Source: Rhodocyclus tenuis
Lineage (GTDB): Bacteria; Pseudomonadota; Gammaproteobacteria; Burkholderiales; Rhodocyclaceae
Direction: 5' to 3'
Length of the DNA: 64,000 nucleotides
Assembly: GCF_014197755.1 (NCBI RefSeq)
Contig: NZ_JACIGE010000005.1
Coordinates: 62,001 to 126,000, forward strand
Below are positions 24,175 through 36,999 of the stretch, piece after piece. A model generated the notes under the pieces. That model was given only the letters and a program-made list of their open reading frames with translations. It made no database searches and had not been told where the DNA came from. The position numbers and the translations under genes were made by a program. Within the stretch, counting starts at the first letter, position 1. Each line of letters begins with the position of its first letter.

Positions 24175-24915
24175 ATGAAAACCTTCAAGACTTCGATCCT
24201 TTCTCTGGTCTTTGCTTCCGCTCTTGTCGCCGCTGATGGCGCCAGCGCTGCCTCGGTCAGGATCACCTTCGATAATCCGCTGTTCAACAGCTCCAGCGAA
24301 GTGGTGACGCTGAACAACGACGGCACGAAGACGGCGAACGTCTATGCCGGCCTGCTCACCGGCGATGCTTCGGAATTAAAGGGCGTCGACAAGAGCATCT
24401 TTGTCGATTCGGTGAAGGACGTCCGCATGTACTGCTACGACATCCTTGAATCAATCCGGCCTGGCCAGAGCGTCACCTACAACGTCTCGTTCGATCAGGT
24501 CGTTGCGCGCACTCTTGATTTCCTCGGCGGCGTCAATTCTGTGCTCGGCGGCGACACTTTCGCCTGGCTGCATCCGACCAGTGTGCTGCAGGGCGCCGCC
24601 ATCCAGATCGGCATCTGGGAGAGCCTGTACGAGAACGCCAAGGGCGACTTCGATATCGGCAAAGGCAAGTTTTCGGTGAGCGGGCTGGAGAAGGACACCC
24701 GCGATTGGCTCAACAAGTTCTTCGCCGCCAGCGGCAGTGCTCCCAGCCTCGATTCGCGCTACGTCATGGTGTTGAGTGCCAAGGGCGCGCAGGACATGAT
24801 TGCCGGTGATCCTCCTGCCAATGTTCCGGAACCCGGATCGCTGGCGCTGCTGGCTCTGGGCCTGGCCGGACTGCCCTTCGTCCGTCGTCGCAGCGGCAAG
24901 CGGGCTCTCGTTTGA
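24175..24915 (+). CDS. PEP-CTERM sorting-domain protein
   Basis: The 246-residue product has a signal peptide (MKTFKTSILSLVFASALVAA...ASA), a middle domain without recognised motifs (GDTFAWLHPTSVLQGAAIQIGIW, LDSRYVMVLSA) and a classic PEP-CTERM tail: VPEPGSLALLALGLAGL followed by a basic VRRRSGKR stretch. By family knowledge the tail is recognised by exosortase and the protein is exported, usually together with exopolysaccharide. The exosortase itself is not in this window. ATG 24172 directly upstream is an equal alternative start. The preceding 213 bases hold no gene. Confidence 0.88.
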   Translation: MKTFKTSILSLVFASALVAADGASAASVRITFDNPLFNSSSEVVTLNNDGTKTANVYAGLLTGDASELKGVDKSIFVDSVKDVRMYCYDILESIRPGQSVTYNVSFDQVVARTLDFLGGVNSVLGGDTFAWLHPTSVLQGAAIQIGIWESLYENAKGDFDIGKGKFSVSGLEKDTRDWLNKFFAASGSAPSLDSRYVMVLSAKGAQDMIAGDPPANVPEPGSLALLALGLAGLPFVRRRSGKRALV

Positions 24916-24998
24916 GGTGAAGCGGCCGGCCTGCCGCAGCGACATCAGTCGCCGTCGGTAAGCGCCGGCCCCCTTTCGCGGCGGGGTAAAATATCGGC

Positions 24999-28487
<3,489 letters not shown>

Positions 28488-28591
28488 GCCTCGCCGCAGG
28501 AGGCTCCTCGGGCGCCTGCCCGACACTTGCACTTTAGGCGCCGCAGTCCACTCGCAGTCATATTGCTGCAATCCTTCCGCAGGAGTCGTTG

Positions 28592-28903
28592 ATGGCCGTA
28601 TCAGGTTTTGTTTTCCGCGCCGATCCGGCGCCGTCGCGCCGGGCGCACTTGTCGCTGATTCTCGCGGCAGTGCTGCCGGCCCTGTTGCTGGCGGCGTGTG
28701 CTGACCGTCTCAGTCTCGACAATTACAACAAGCTGCAGGTCGGCCAGTCCTACGACGAGGTCAAGCAGATCATCGGCGATCCGGCGCGTTGCGACGAGGC
28801 GATCGGCGTGCGCAACTGTGTCTGGGGCGACGAGCAGCATGGCATCAGCGCCAGCTTCGTCGGCGGCAAGGTGTTGCTGCTCTCGGCCAACAAGCTCAAG
28901 TAG
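28592..28903 (+). CDS. Small lipoprotein with SmpA/OmlA-like fold pattern
   Basis: The 103-residue product carries an N-terminal signal with lipobox LLAAC (lipidated C36). A compact domain follows with LDNYNKLQVGQSYDEVKQIIGDP, two cysteines (ARCDEAIGVRNCVWGD) and ISASFVGGKVLLLSANKL. The helix-then-strand pattern is that of BamE/SmpA and beta-lactamase-inhibitor-like lipoproteins, which often bind other envelope proteins. The exact role is unknown. ATG 28592 has AGGAG six bases upstream. It is followed after four bases by the cupin gene. Confidence 0.8.
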   Translation: MAVSGFVFRADPAPSRRAHLSLILAAVLPALLLAACADRLSLDNYNKLQVGQSYDEVKQIIGDPARCDEAIGVRNCVWGDEQHGISASFVGGKVLLLSANKLK

Positions 28904-28907
28904 GGCC

Positions 28908-29390
28908 ATGGCGACGCCGACGCTGATCGATCGTTTCCTGCTTGACCAGGTCATCGCTGCGGCGGTGGCCAGCCCGCGCCGCCGGCGCAACCACAATTTC
29001 CACAGCAGCGACAGCGACGCCGCGCATCGCCTGCTCAACGCCATCGAGCCCGGCTCGTATGTGCCGCCGCACCGTCACCTTGACCCGGCCAAGGACGAAA
29101 CCATGCTGCTCCTGCGCGGCCGCCTCGGCGTCGTCTTCTTCGCCGAAGACGGGCAGGTGAGCGCTCAGGCGCTGCTCGAAGCCGGTGGCGAGTGCTGCGG
29201 TGTGAACATCCCGCACGGCGTTTTCCACTCGGTACTTGCCTGTACGCCGGGGACGGTTTTTTTCGAAGCCAAGGCCGGCCCGTGGGCGCCGCTCAGCGAG
29301 GCCGAGCGCGCGCCCTGGGCGCCGGGCGAAAACGATGCCGGCGCGGTGGCCTATCACGCGTCCTTGTCAGCGCTGTTCGCGACGCGCTAG
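28908..29390 (+). CDS. WbuC-family cupin-fold protein
   Basis: The 160-residue product has the WbuC cupin pattern: RRRRNHNFHSSDSDAAHRLLNAI, then the metal-binding PPHRHLDPAKDETMLLLRGRLGVVF with two His and a Glu, and GVFHSVLACTPGTVFFEAKAGP. WbuC-like proteins occur in O-antigen clusters and elsewhere, and their reaction is not established. The gene follows the lipoprotein gene after four bases and precedes the GGDEF-EAL gene by six, so all three may form one transcript. Confidence 0.85.
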   Translation: MATPTLIDRFLLDQVIAAAVASPRRRRNHNFHSSDSDAAHRLLNAIEPGSYVPPHRHLDPAKDETMLLLRGRLGVVFFAEDGQVSAQALLEAGGECCGVNIPHGVFHSVLACTPGTVFFEAKAGPWAPLSEAERAPWAPGENDAGAVAYHASLSALFATR

Positions 29391-29396
29391 ACCACC

Positions 29397-31586
29397 ATGC
29401 CGGCAGCCGAGACTCACTCACTGGTATTGGGCTCGGTCGCCGAGGTGGCCGCCGCGGTTGCCGGCGCCCAGCGCGGCACCGGCCAGGCGCTGGTTGCCGA
29501 ACTGCTGCACCATCTGGTCATACCTGCTTTCGTCGTTGACGCCGAACATCGTGTCACCGTCTGGAACAAGGCCTGCGAACGGCTGACCGGCATGCCGGCC
29601 GGCGAGGTCGTTGGCACCAGCGATCATTGGCGCGCCTTTTATGCGGCACCGCGCCCCTGTCTTGCCGACCTGCTGATCGACAGCCTGACGCACGAGATCG
29701 ACGCGCTCTACGCGGCACACGACGATTCGCTGGCCGCACATGGGGCCCATGCCGAAAACTGGTGCGTGATGCCGCTGCTCGGCGAGAAGCGTTACCTCGA
29801 AATCGACGCCGGCCCGGTGCACGACGCCGACGGCCGTCTGCTGGCGGTGGTCGAGACGGTGCGCGACACCACCGAGCACAAGCGCGCCAGCGACTTGCTG
29901 CAACTGCACGCCAGCGTTTTCGACAACACGCACGAGGCGATCGCCATCACCGACGCGAGCGGCGCCATCCTCAGCGTCAACGAAGCGTTCAGCCGCATCA
30001 CCGGCTATTCGCTCGACGAATCGCTCGGGCGCAATCCGCGCATGCTCAAGTCCGGCCTGCAGGATGCGGCCTTCTATCAGGGCCTCTGGCAGAGCCTTGG
30101 CGAGCACGGGCAATGGCGCGGCGAGATCTGGAACCGGCGCAAGAATGGCGAACTGTTTCCCGGCATCCTCACCATCAGCGCGGTGCGCCGAGCGAGTGGC
30201 AAGGTGCAGCACTACGTCGCGCTGCTCAGCGACATCAGCGATCTGCGCGACACGCAGAACCGCTTGCAGTCGCTGGTCAACCACGATCCGCTGACCGGGC
30301 TGCCCAACCGCCCGCTCGTCCAGGATCGCCTGGCGCAGGCAGCGGCGTTTGCCGATCGCGTCGGCATGCACGTGGCGCTACTCCTGCTTGATCTTGACAA
30401 GTTCAAGGAAATCAATGAGTTGATTGGCCATTCCGGCGGCGACGAACTGCTCGTGGCGGTGGCCAGACGCCTGCGCGAATGTGTGCGCGAGACCGATACC
30501 GTCAGCCGTCAGGGCGGCGACGAGTTCCTCATCGTCTTGACCGGCATTGCCGATGCCGACGCCGCCATGCCCTTCGCCGAAAAGCTGCTTGAGCGCTTCC
30601 AGACGCCATTCCTGATCGGCGGCGAAGAAGTCGTCTGTTCGGTGTCGATCGGCGTCGCCGTCTTTCCCGAGGACGGGCGCGAGTTCGAGACCCTGCTGAA
30701 AAAGGCCGACCGCGCGCTGCATGGCGCCAAGGCAGACGGACACAATACCTGCCGCTTCTTCGATGCGCGCATGAACGTCGAAGCCGGCGAGGGGCATCGT
30801 CTGCGCCAGGGGCTGCGCCGCGCGCTTGAACGCAAGGAGTTCGTCCTGCATTACCAGCCGCAGATCGATCTCGACAGCGGTCGCGTCATCGGCGCCGAAG
30901 CGCTGATCCGCTGGCAGCACCCTGAGCTCGGCCTGGTGCCGCCGGGGCGTTTCATTCCGGTGGTCGAGGAAAGCGGGCTGATCGTGCCGATCGGCGAATG
31001 GGTGCTGCGCGAAGCCTGCCGGCAAGGCGTTGCTTGGCGCGATGCCGGGCTGCCCGAACTGGTCATCGCCGTCAATATGTCGGCAACGCAGTTCCGCCGT
31101 GACGACATCGAGCAGACGGTGATACGCGCGCTGGCCGATTCCGGACACGATCCGGCGCTGCTCGAGCTGGAACTGACCGAATCTATCCTCATCGGCGACA
31201 CGGAGCGCGTTCTCGATACCGTGCGTCGCCTGAAACTGCTTGGCCTGAAGCTGGCGATCGACGATTTCGGCACCGGTTATTCGAGCTTCTCGTATCTCAA
31301 GCGTTTCGCCGTCGACAAGCTGAAGATCGACCAGTCGTTCATCCGCGACTTGCAGAGCGATCCGGACGATGCGGTGATCGTGCGCACGATCATCCAGATG
31401 GCGCGCAGCCTCGGCTTGCGCACCGTCGCCGAAGGCGTCGAAAGCGCCGAAATCGCGCAGCGCCTGAGCGTCTTCCGCTGCGACGAAGTGCAGGGCTATT
31501 ACTTCTCGCGGCCCTTGCCGGCGGACGATTTTGCGCAATTCCTCAGCGCTCGCAGCGCCGCACTCGGCGCAACGCGTAGCGCCTAA
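29397..31586 (+). CDS. PAS-PAS-GGDEF-EAL cyclic-di-GMP signalling protein
   Basis: The 729-residue cytoplasmic protein has two PAS domains (about 30-160 and 165-290; TDASGAILSVNEAFSRITGYS marks the second), a GGDEF domain with an intact RQGGDEF active site (about residue 373), and an EAL domain with GAEALIRW (about 499-506) and the catalytic LELTES, DDFGTGYS and KIDQSF motifs. Both a diguanylate cyclase and a phosphodiesterase activity are therefore possible. No membrane segment is seen, so the PAS domains probably read a cytoplasmic signal. A bidirectional terminator follows at 31609. Confidence 0.96.
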   Translation: MPAAETHSLVLGSVAEVAAAVAGAQRGTGQALVAELLHHLVIPAFVVDAEHRVTVWNKACERLTGMPAGEVVGTSDHWRAFYAAPRPCLADLLIDSLTHEIDALYAAHDDSLAAHGAHAENWCVMPLLGEKRYLEIDAGPVHDADGRLLAVVETVRDTTEHKRASDLLQLHASVFDNTHEAIAITDASGAILSVNEAFSRITGYSLDESLGRNPRMLKSGLQDAAFYQGLWQSLGEHGQWRGEIWNRRKNGELFPGILTISAVRRASGKVQHYVALLSDISDLRDTQNRLQSLVNHDPLTGLPNRPLVQDRLAQAAAFADRVGMHVALLLLDLDKFKEINELIGHSGGDELLVAVARRLRECVRETDTVSRQGGDEFLIVLTGIADADAAMPFAEKLLERFQTPFLIGGEEVVCSVSIGVAVFPEDGREFETLLKKADRALHGAKADGHNTCRFFDARMNVEAGEGHRLRQGLRRALERKEFVLHYQPQIDLDSGRVIGAEALIRWQHPELGLVPPGRFIPVVEESGLIVPIGEWVLREACRQGVAWRDAGLPELVIAVNMSATQFRRDDIEQTVIRALADSGHDPALLELELTESILIGDTERVLDTVRRLKLLGLKLAIDDFGTGYSSFSYLKRFAVDKLKIDQSFIRDLQSDPDDAVIVRTIIQMARSLGLRTVAEGVESAEIAQRLSVFRCDEVQGYYFSRPLPADDFAQFLSARSAALGATRSA

Positions 31587-31608
31587 GCTGCGGCTTGCGC
31601 AGCAATGC

Positions 31609-31634
31609 AAAAGGCGCCCACGGGCGCCTTTTTT
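31609..31634. terminator. Bidirectional intrinsic terminator between the GGDEF-EAL and peroxiredoxin genes
   Basis: AAAAGGCGCCC pairs with GGGCGCCTTTT around a short CACG centre. A T-run follows on the plus strand and the A-run gives a T-run on the minus strand. It lies between convergent genes and can serve both. Confidence 0.88.
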
Positions 31635-31680
31635 CTGCGGCGACCGGCGAGTTGCTGGCCTGCCGGTCTGCCGCCGCGAC

Positions 31681-32283
31681 TTACAGTTCGCTGGCGTGCG
31701 TTGCCAGGTACGCGGCAACGCCTTCGCTCGAGGCCTTCATGCCGGCCTTGCCCTTTTTCCAGCCAGCCGGGCAGACCTCGCCGTGTTCCTCGGTGAATTG
31801 CAGCGCGTCGATCACGCGCAGCATTTCGTCGACGTCGCGGCCGAGCGGCAGGTCATTGACTACCTGATGGCGGACGATGCCGTTCTTGTCGATCAGGAAG
31901 GAGCCGCGGAAGGCAACGCCGGCCGGGCCGAACTCGACGTCGTAGGCGCGGCAGATCTCATGCTTGACGTCGGCGACCAGCGGATAGCCGACCTGACCGA
32001 TGCCGCCCTTGTCCACCGGCGTGTTCTTCCACGCGAGATGCGTGAATTGCGAGTCGATCGAAACGCCGATCACTTCGACGCCGCGTTCCTTGAAGTCGGC
32101 AAGACGGTGGTCGAAGGCGATCAGTTCGGACGGGCAGACGAAGGTGAAGTCGAGCGGGTAGAAGAAGAGCACCGCGTAGTGGCCGCGGATTTCTTCGGAG
32201 AGCTTGAAGTCGCGGATCTGGTTGTCAGCGGTGACGGCGGTGGCGGTGAAATCGGGGGCCTGCTTGCCGACGAGAACGGCCAT
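31681..32283 (-). CDS. Typical 2-Cys peroxiredoxin (AhpC/Prx1 type)
   Basis: This thiol peroxidase reduces hydrogen peroxide and organic peroxides. The 200-residue product has the peroxidatic Cys in DFTFVCPSELIAF (C50) and the resolving Cys in GEVCPAGWKKG (C171), typical of the 2-Cys class. It starts MAVLVGKQAPDFTATAV. No thioredoxin reductase or AhpF gene is adjacent, so the electron donor is not evident. It is divergent from the permease-kinase gene (269-base gap). Confidence 0.95.
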   Translation of the reverse strand: MAVLVGKQAPDFTATAVTADNQIRDFKLSEEIRGHYAVLFFYPLDFTFVCPSELIAFDHRLADFKERGVEVIGVSIDSQFTHLAWKNTPVDKGGIGQVGYPLVADVKHEICRAYDVEFGPAGVAFRGSFLIDKNGIVRHQVVNDLPLGRDVDEMLRVIDALQFTEEHGEVCPAGWKKGKAGMKASSEGVAAYLATHASEL

Positions 32284-32552
32284 GGGAATCTCCTTGCGCG
32301 GGGTTTGGGGGATAGCGGACGACGTCCTGGCGGTGCTGGCGTGCGCTCGGCGCCGCCCGGACTGACCGTGCTTAGTCAGGTGGCATCGACGGCGAGTTCC
32401 CGCAACGGCCGGGACCGCGGCTTTATCCTTGCGCCGTGCCGCTCGCCGGCAGCGCGCTCTGCCGGCGCGCAGCAGCGCGGCGATTTCCGCCACGGCATCG
32501 CGCCGGCGCGCCGCGTTAAACTGCTGCCGATGAATCGCGCACGAATCCCCGC

Positions 32553-35500
32553 ATGACCTCCCCGCAAGCGTTGCCGCCTTCGCCAGCGCCGGCCGCGGTC
32601 GCCGCGCAGCGCGTGGTCAAGGTGCGCCGCGACTACAACACCTGGGTCGCCAATGAGACGCTCGAGGACTACGCGCTGCGCTTCACGCCGCGCAGTTTCC
32701 GCAAGTGGTCGGAAATGCGCGTCGCCAACACCGCTTTCGGTGCCGCGTCCTTTCTCGTTCTCGAAGCCGTCGGCGCAACGATGCTGGTCAACGCCGGCTT
32801 CATCAACGCCTTCTGGGCGATCCTCGCCACCGGCCTGATCATCTTCCTGATCGGCCTGCCGATCAGCGTCACCGCGGCGCGGCACGGGCTCGACATGGAC
32901 CTGCTGACGCGCGGCGCCGGCTTTGGCTACATCGGCTCGACGATCACCTCGCTGATCTACGCCTCGTTCACCTTCATCTTCTTCGCGCTCGAAGCGGCGA
33001 TCATGGCCTACGCGCTCGAGCTCGCCTTCGGCATTCCGCCGGCGTGGGGCTATCTGCTTTGCGCGCTGGCGGTGATTCCGCTGGTGACGCACGGCGTCAC
33101 CGCGATCAGCAAGCTACAGGCGTGGACGCAGCCCTTGTGGATCTGCCTGCTGGTGCTGCCCTACGCCTTTGTCTTCCTCGAAGAGCCGCAGGCGCTGGCA
33201 GGACTGTGGAACTACGCTGGCGAGCACGGCGGCAGCAAGGGCGGTGCCGGCGGCTTCGACCCGCAGCTGTTCGGTGCCGCGCTCACCGTCGGCATCGCCA
33301 TGGTCACGCAGATGGGCGAGCAGGTCGATTACCTGCGTTTCATGCCCGAGCGCACGGATGCCAACCGCAAGCGCTGGTGGTTCGCCGTCGTCGTCGGCGG
33401 ACCGGGCTGGGTCGTCCCGGGAATCCTCAAGATGCTCGGCGGTGCGCTGCTCGCCTACCTCGCGCTACGCAATCTGGTGCCGACCGAGAAGGCCGTCGAT
33501 CCGAACCAGATGTACCTGATCGGCTTTTCGCATGTCTTCGACAACACGACGCTGGCCGTTGCCGCAACGGCGCTGTTCGTCGTCGTCTCGCAGCTGAAGA
33601 TCAACGTCACCAACGCCTACGCCGGCTCGCTGGCGTGGTCGAACTTCTTCGCGCGGCTGACCCACAGCCACCCCGGACGCGTCGTCTGGGTGGTGTTCAA
33701 CACCGCGATCGCGCTGCTGCTGATGGAGCTCAACGTCTTCCAGGCGCTCGGTCAGGTGCTCGGCCTGTATTCGAACGTCGCCATTTCGTGGATGGCGGCG
33801 GTGGTTGCCGACCTCGTCATCAACAAGCCGCTCGGCCTGTCGCCGCCGGGGCTCGAATTCAAGCGCAGCCACCTCTACGACATCAACCCGGTCGGTGTCG
33901 GCGCGATGAGTATCGCCTCGCTTCTCTCGGTCGCCGCCTTCGTCGGCCTGCTCGGCGCGACGCTGCAGCCGTACGCGCCCTTCGTCGCGCTCATCGCCGC
34001 CTTCGTCGCGGCGCCGCTGATCGCCTGGGCGACGCAGGGCCGCTACTACCTCGCGCCGCGGCCGGGCAGCGGCGCGGCGAGCGGACAGCGCTGCGTCATC
34101 TGCGACCGCGACTACGAGGGCGAGGACATGGCGCATTGCCCGGCCTACGCCGGACCGATCTGCTCGCTGTGCTGTTCGCTCGACGCGCGCTGTCACGACC
34201 TGTGCAAGCCCGAGGCCAGCCTGCACGCGCAGTGGCAGGCGCTGTTGCGCCGGCTGCTGCCGGCGGCGGCGCAACCGCACGTTGAAACCGGCCTCGGCCA
34301 GTACCTGCTGCTGATGAGCGGCATCTTGCCGCTGCTGGCGATGGTGCTCGGCGTTCTCTACATGCACGAACTGCTGTCGATCGACGCGAAGCAGGCGGTG
34401 CTGGTCGACGCGTTGCGCGACAGCTTCGTCAAGGCATTCGCCGCGCTGCTGCTGCTCTCCGGCGTCGCCGCGTGGTGGATGGTGCTGACGCAACAGAGCC
34501 GCAAGGTGGCGCAGGAAGAATCGAACCGGCAGACGCAACTGCTGATCCAGGAAATCGAATCGCACCAGCGTACCGACGAGGCCTTGCAGAAGGCGCGGCA
34601 GGTCGCCGAGCAGGCCAATCAGGCGAAGAGCCGCTACATCACGGCGATCAGCCACGAACTGCGCACACCGCTCAACAGCATCCTCGGCTACGCGCAGATT
34701 CTCGACGGCGACGCTGCGGTTCCCGAGCACTGCCGGCGCGCCGTCGGCGTCATCCGCAAGAGCGGCGACCACCTGCTGTCGGTGATCGAGGGCACGCTCG
34801 ACATCGCCAGGATCGAGGGCGGCAAGATGGCCCTCGAGGTGCGCGCGCTCGATTTTCCCGACTTCATGCAGCAGATCGTCGGCATGTTCGAACTGCAGGC
34901 GCACGACAAGGGCCTCTATTTCAACTACGAGGTGCACGGCGACGGGGCGGGCAAGCTGCCGCCGGTGGTGCGCGTCGACGAGCGGCGGCTGCGGCAGATA
35001 CTGATCAACGTGCTCGGCAACGCGGTGAAATTCACCGTGCGCGGCGGCGTCACTTTCCGCATCACCTACCGGCGCGAGATGGCGACTTTCGAGATCATCG
35101 ACACCGGCCCCGGCATTCCTGCGGGCGAACTGGAGCAGGTGTTCGAGCCCTTCGTGCGCGGGCGCAGCGTGCAGGCCGGCGGCTCGGGCGTCGGCCTGAC
35201 CATCGCGCGCATGCTGACCAACCTGATGGGCGGCGAGATGCAGCTGGCGAGCACGCCGGGCGAGGGAACGACTTTCCGCATCCGCCTCTTCCTGCCGCAG
35301 CTGCATTCGGCGCAGGCGGCGAGCGAGCTGCTGCCGGCCAACCGCGTCGGCTACGTCGGTGTGCGCCGGCGGATTCTCGTCGTCGACAACGAAAAGACCG
35401 ACCGGGAGATGCTGCACAACGTGCTCGATCCACTCGGCTTCCAGGTCGAGCAGGCCGAAAACGGCTACGAATGCCTGCGCCTGATTCCGCTCTTTGCGCC

Positions 35501-36005
35501 GCACCTGATCTTCATGGACCTCGGCATGCCCGGCATCGACGGCTGGGAGACGATCCGCCGCATCCGTCAGCAGCAGCTCACCGAAGCGCACATCGCCATC
35601 CTTTCGGCCAACGCCTTCGACAAGGGGCTGGAGAACGATGTCGGCATCGCGCCCGAGGACTTCATCGTCAAGCCGCTGCGCGTGAACGCTCTGCTCGACT
35701 GGATCGGCAGAAAGCTTGAACTGCAGTGGGTGAGCGCCGAGCGGGCCGCGCCGGCGGTGGCAGTGGCGCCCTTGCCAGCCGCCGTGCCGACGCCGATGAT
35801 CCCGCCGGCCGACGAACACCTCGCCGCGCTGGCCGAGCTGATCGACCTCGGCTATCTGCGCGGTATTCTCGACAAGCTCGGCGAAATCGAGCGGCTCGGT
35901 GCGCAACATGCCGGCTTCGTCGGCGTGCTGCGCGAGATGGCGCGCGAGTTCCGCTTCGACGCCATGAAAGACTTCCTGCGCAAGAGGCCTGCTGATGAAC
36001 AGTGA
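32553..36005 (+). CDS. NCS1-type permease fused to Cys-rich linker, histidine kinase and receiver
   Basis: The 1150-residue product joins four modules. Residues about 25-500 form a purine/cytosine permease-like NCS1 domain with some twelve membrane helices (NTAFGAASFLVLEAVGATML, MDLLTRGAGFGYIGSTIT). Residues 514-551 hold eight cysteines in a zinc-finger-like spacing (CxxC, then C, CxxCC, C, C). After another membrane pair and a coiled coil come HisKA with ISHELRTPLNS (H701) and HATPase motifs (NVLGNAVKFT, DTGPGIP, GSGVGLTIA). A receiver with D989 in FMDLGMPG ends the kinase part, and a short C-terminal extension follows. By analogy with other transporter-kinase fusions such as CbrA, the permease part probably senses or transports the signal. 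It overlaps the response-regulator gene by 11 bases. Confidence 0.93.
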   Translation: MTSPQALPPSPAPAAVAAQRVVKVRRDYNTWVANETLEDYALRFTPRSFRKWSEMRVANTAFGAASFLVLEAVGATMLVNAGFINAFWAILATGLIIFLIGLPISVTAARHGLDMDLLTRGAGFGYIGSTITSLIYASFTFIFFALEAAIMAYALELAFGIPPAWGYLLCALAVIPLVTHGVTAISKLQAWTQPLWICLLVLPYAFVFLEEPQALAGLWNYAGEHGGSKGGAGGFDPQLFGAALTVGIAMVTQMGEQVDYLRFMPERTDANRKRWWFAVVVGGPGWVVPGILKMLGGALLAYLALRNLVPTEKAVDPNQMYLIGFSHVFDNTTLAVAATALFVVVSQLKINVTNAYAGSLAWSNFFARLTHSHPGRVVWVVFNTAIALLLMELNVFQALGQVLGLYSNVAISWMAAVVADLVINKPLGLSPPGLEFKRSHLYDINPVGVGAMSIASLLSVAAFVGLLGATLQPYAPFVALIAAFVAAPLIAWATQGRYYLAPRPGSGAASGQRCVICDRDYEGEDMAHCPAYAGPICSLCCSLDARCHDLCKPEASLHAQWQALLRRLLPAAAQPHVETGLGQYLLLMSGILPLLAMVLGVLYMHELLSIDAKQAVLVDALRDSFVKAFAALLLLSGVAAWWMVLTQQSRKVAQEESNRQTQLLIQEIESHQRTDEALQKARQVAEQANQAKSRYITAISHELRTPLNSILGYAQILDGDAAVPEHCRRAVGVIRKSGDHLLSVIEGTLDIARIEGGKMALEVRALDFPDFMQQIVGMFELQAHDKGLYFNYEVHGDGAGKLPPVVRVDERRLRQILINVLGNAVKFTVRGGVTFRITYRREMATFEIIDTGPGIPAGELEQVFEPFVRGRSVQAGGSGVGLTIARMLTNLMGGEMQLASTPGEGTTFRIRLFLPQLHSAQAASELLPANRVGYVGVRRRILVVDNEKTDREMLHNVLDPLGFQVEQAENGYECLRLIPLFAPHLIFMDLGMPGIDGWETIRRIRQQQLTEAHIAILSANAFDKGLENDVGIAPEDFIVKPLRVNALLDWIGRKLELQWVSAERAAPAVAVAPLPAAVPTPMIPPADEHLAALAELIDLGYLRGILDKLGEIERLGAQHAGFVGVLREMAREFRFDAMKDFLRKRPADEQ

Positions 36006-36918
36006 GCACAAGACGCCCGGCATCGTCCTCATCGTCGACGACGTGCCGGCCAACCTCGCGCTGCTGCACGACGCGCTCGACGAGAGCGGCTACATGGTGC
36101 TGGTGGCGACCAACGGCGACGATGCGCTGCACCGCGCGCGCAACAGTCTGCCCGACGTGATCCTGCTCGACGCGCTGATGCCCGGCATCGACGGCTTCGA
36201 GGTCGCGCGCCGGCTGAAGGCCGACTTCGCCACCAAACACATCCCGATTGTTTTCATGACCGGACTGACCGAAACCGAGCACGTCGTCGCGGCTTTTGCC
36301 GCTGGCGGCGCCGACTACGTCACCAAGCCGATCCGCCCGCCCGAGGTGTTGGCGCGCATCGCCGCGCACATGCAGAACGCGCGGCAGATGAAGCAGGCGC
36401 GCACCGCGCTCGATGCCTTCGGTCAGGCGACGCTGGCGGTGCGCGTCGCCGACGGTCGCCTTGTCTGGCAGACGCCGCTGGCGCGCCGCCTGCTGCGCGA
36501 CTTCTTCGCCCAGCCCGACGACGTGGCGCCCGAGGAACTGCTTGCCTGGATCGCCGCCGCCAATGTTGCCCGGCGCGATGGTCGCGAGCCGAATTCGCTG
36601 CTTGTCGCGCAGGGGCAACGCCGCCTGCTCGCGTCGTTCCACGACCAGACCGGCGACGATGAATCGCTGGTTGTGCTGCGCGAGGAGAACGACGCCTCGG
36701 CGATCGGCTCGCTGATCGCCGCTTTCCGCCTGACGCAGCGCGAGGCTGAAGTGCTCTACTGGGTGGTGCAGGGAAAAACCTCGAACGACATCGGCGAAAT
36801 CCTCGGCAACAGTCCGCGCACGGTGAACAAGCACCTCGAGCGGGTGTTCGAGAAGCTCGGCGTCGAGACGCGCACCGCTGCCGCCAATCTCGCGCAGAGC
36901 CGCATGCGCGGCGCCTGA
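35995..36918 (+). CDS. Response regulator with receiver and LuxR-type HTH
   Basis: The 307-residue product has an N-terminal receiver (VLIVDDVPANLALL, phosphoacceptor D59 in VILLDALMPGIDG, Lys in YVTKPIRPPE), a middle segment of about 100 residues without clear homology, and a C-terminal LuxR/FixJ-type helix-turn-helix (LTQREAEVLYWVVQGKTSND, RTVNKHLERVFEKLGVETR). The start overlaps the end of the kinase gene, so the two form a cognate pair. Its likely DNA targets are inverted repeats upstream of urtA and urtB (see 40374 and 54523), an inference from conservation and position. Confidence 0.93.
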   Translation: MNSEHKTPGIVLIVDDVPANLALLHDALDESGYMVLVATNGDDALHRARNSLPDVILLDALMPGIDGFEVARRLKADFATKHIPIVFMTGLTETEHVVAAFAAGGADYVTKPIRPPEVLARIAAHMQNARQMKQARTALDAFGQATLAVRVADGRLVWQTPLARRLLRDFFAQPDDVAPEELLAWIAAANVARRDGREPNSLLVAQGQRRLLASFHDQTGDDESLVVLREENDASAIGSLIAAFRLTQREAEVLYWVVQGKTSNDIGEILGNSPRTVNKHLERVFEKLGVETRTAAANLAQSRMRGA

Positions 36919-36935
36919 GCGGCGCCGCGCAAGGC

Positions 36936-36971
36936 AAAAAAACGGCAACACACCAGGCGTGTGTTGCCGTT
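36936..36971 (-). terminator. Strong intrinsic terminator of pucBA
   Basis: A 13-bp perfect stem (36941-36953 with 36959-36971) with a 5-base loop is followed, on the minus strand, by seven T. It lies 28 bases after the pucA stop and in the correct orientation for pucBA. Confidence 0.92.
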
Positions 36972-36999
36972 TGCCGGACCGGGTGCCCGGAGAGCGTGC

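Noticed and set aside
33465-36053. 862-codon minus-strand open frame over the permease-kinase gene
   Set aside because: Antisense shadow; the plus strand has recognisable permease, kinase and receiver motifs.
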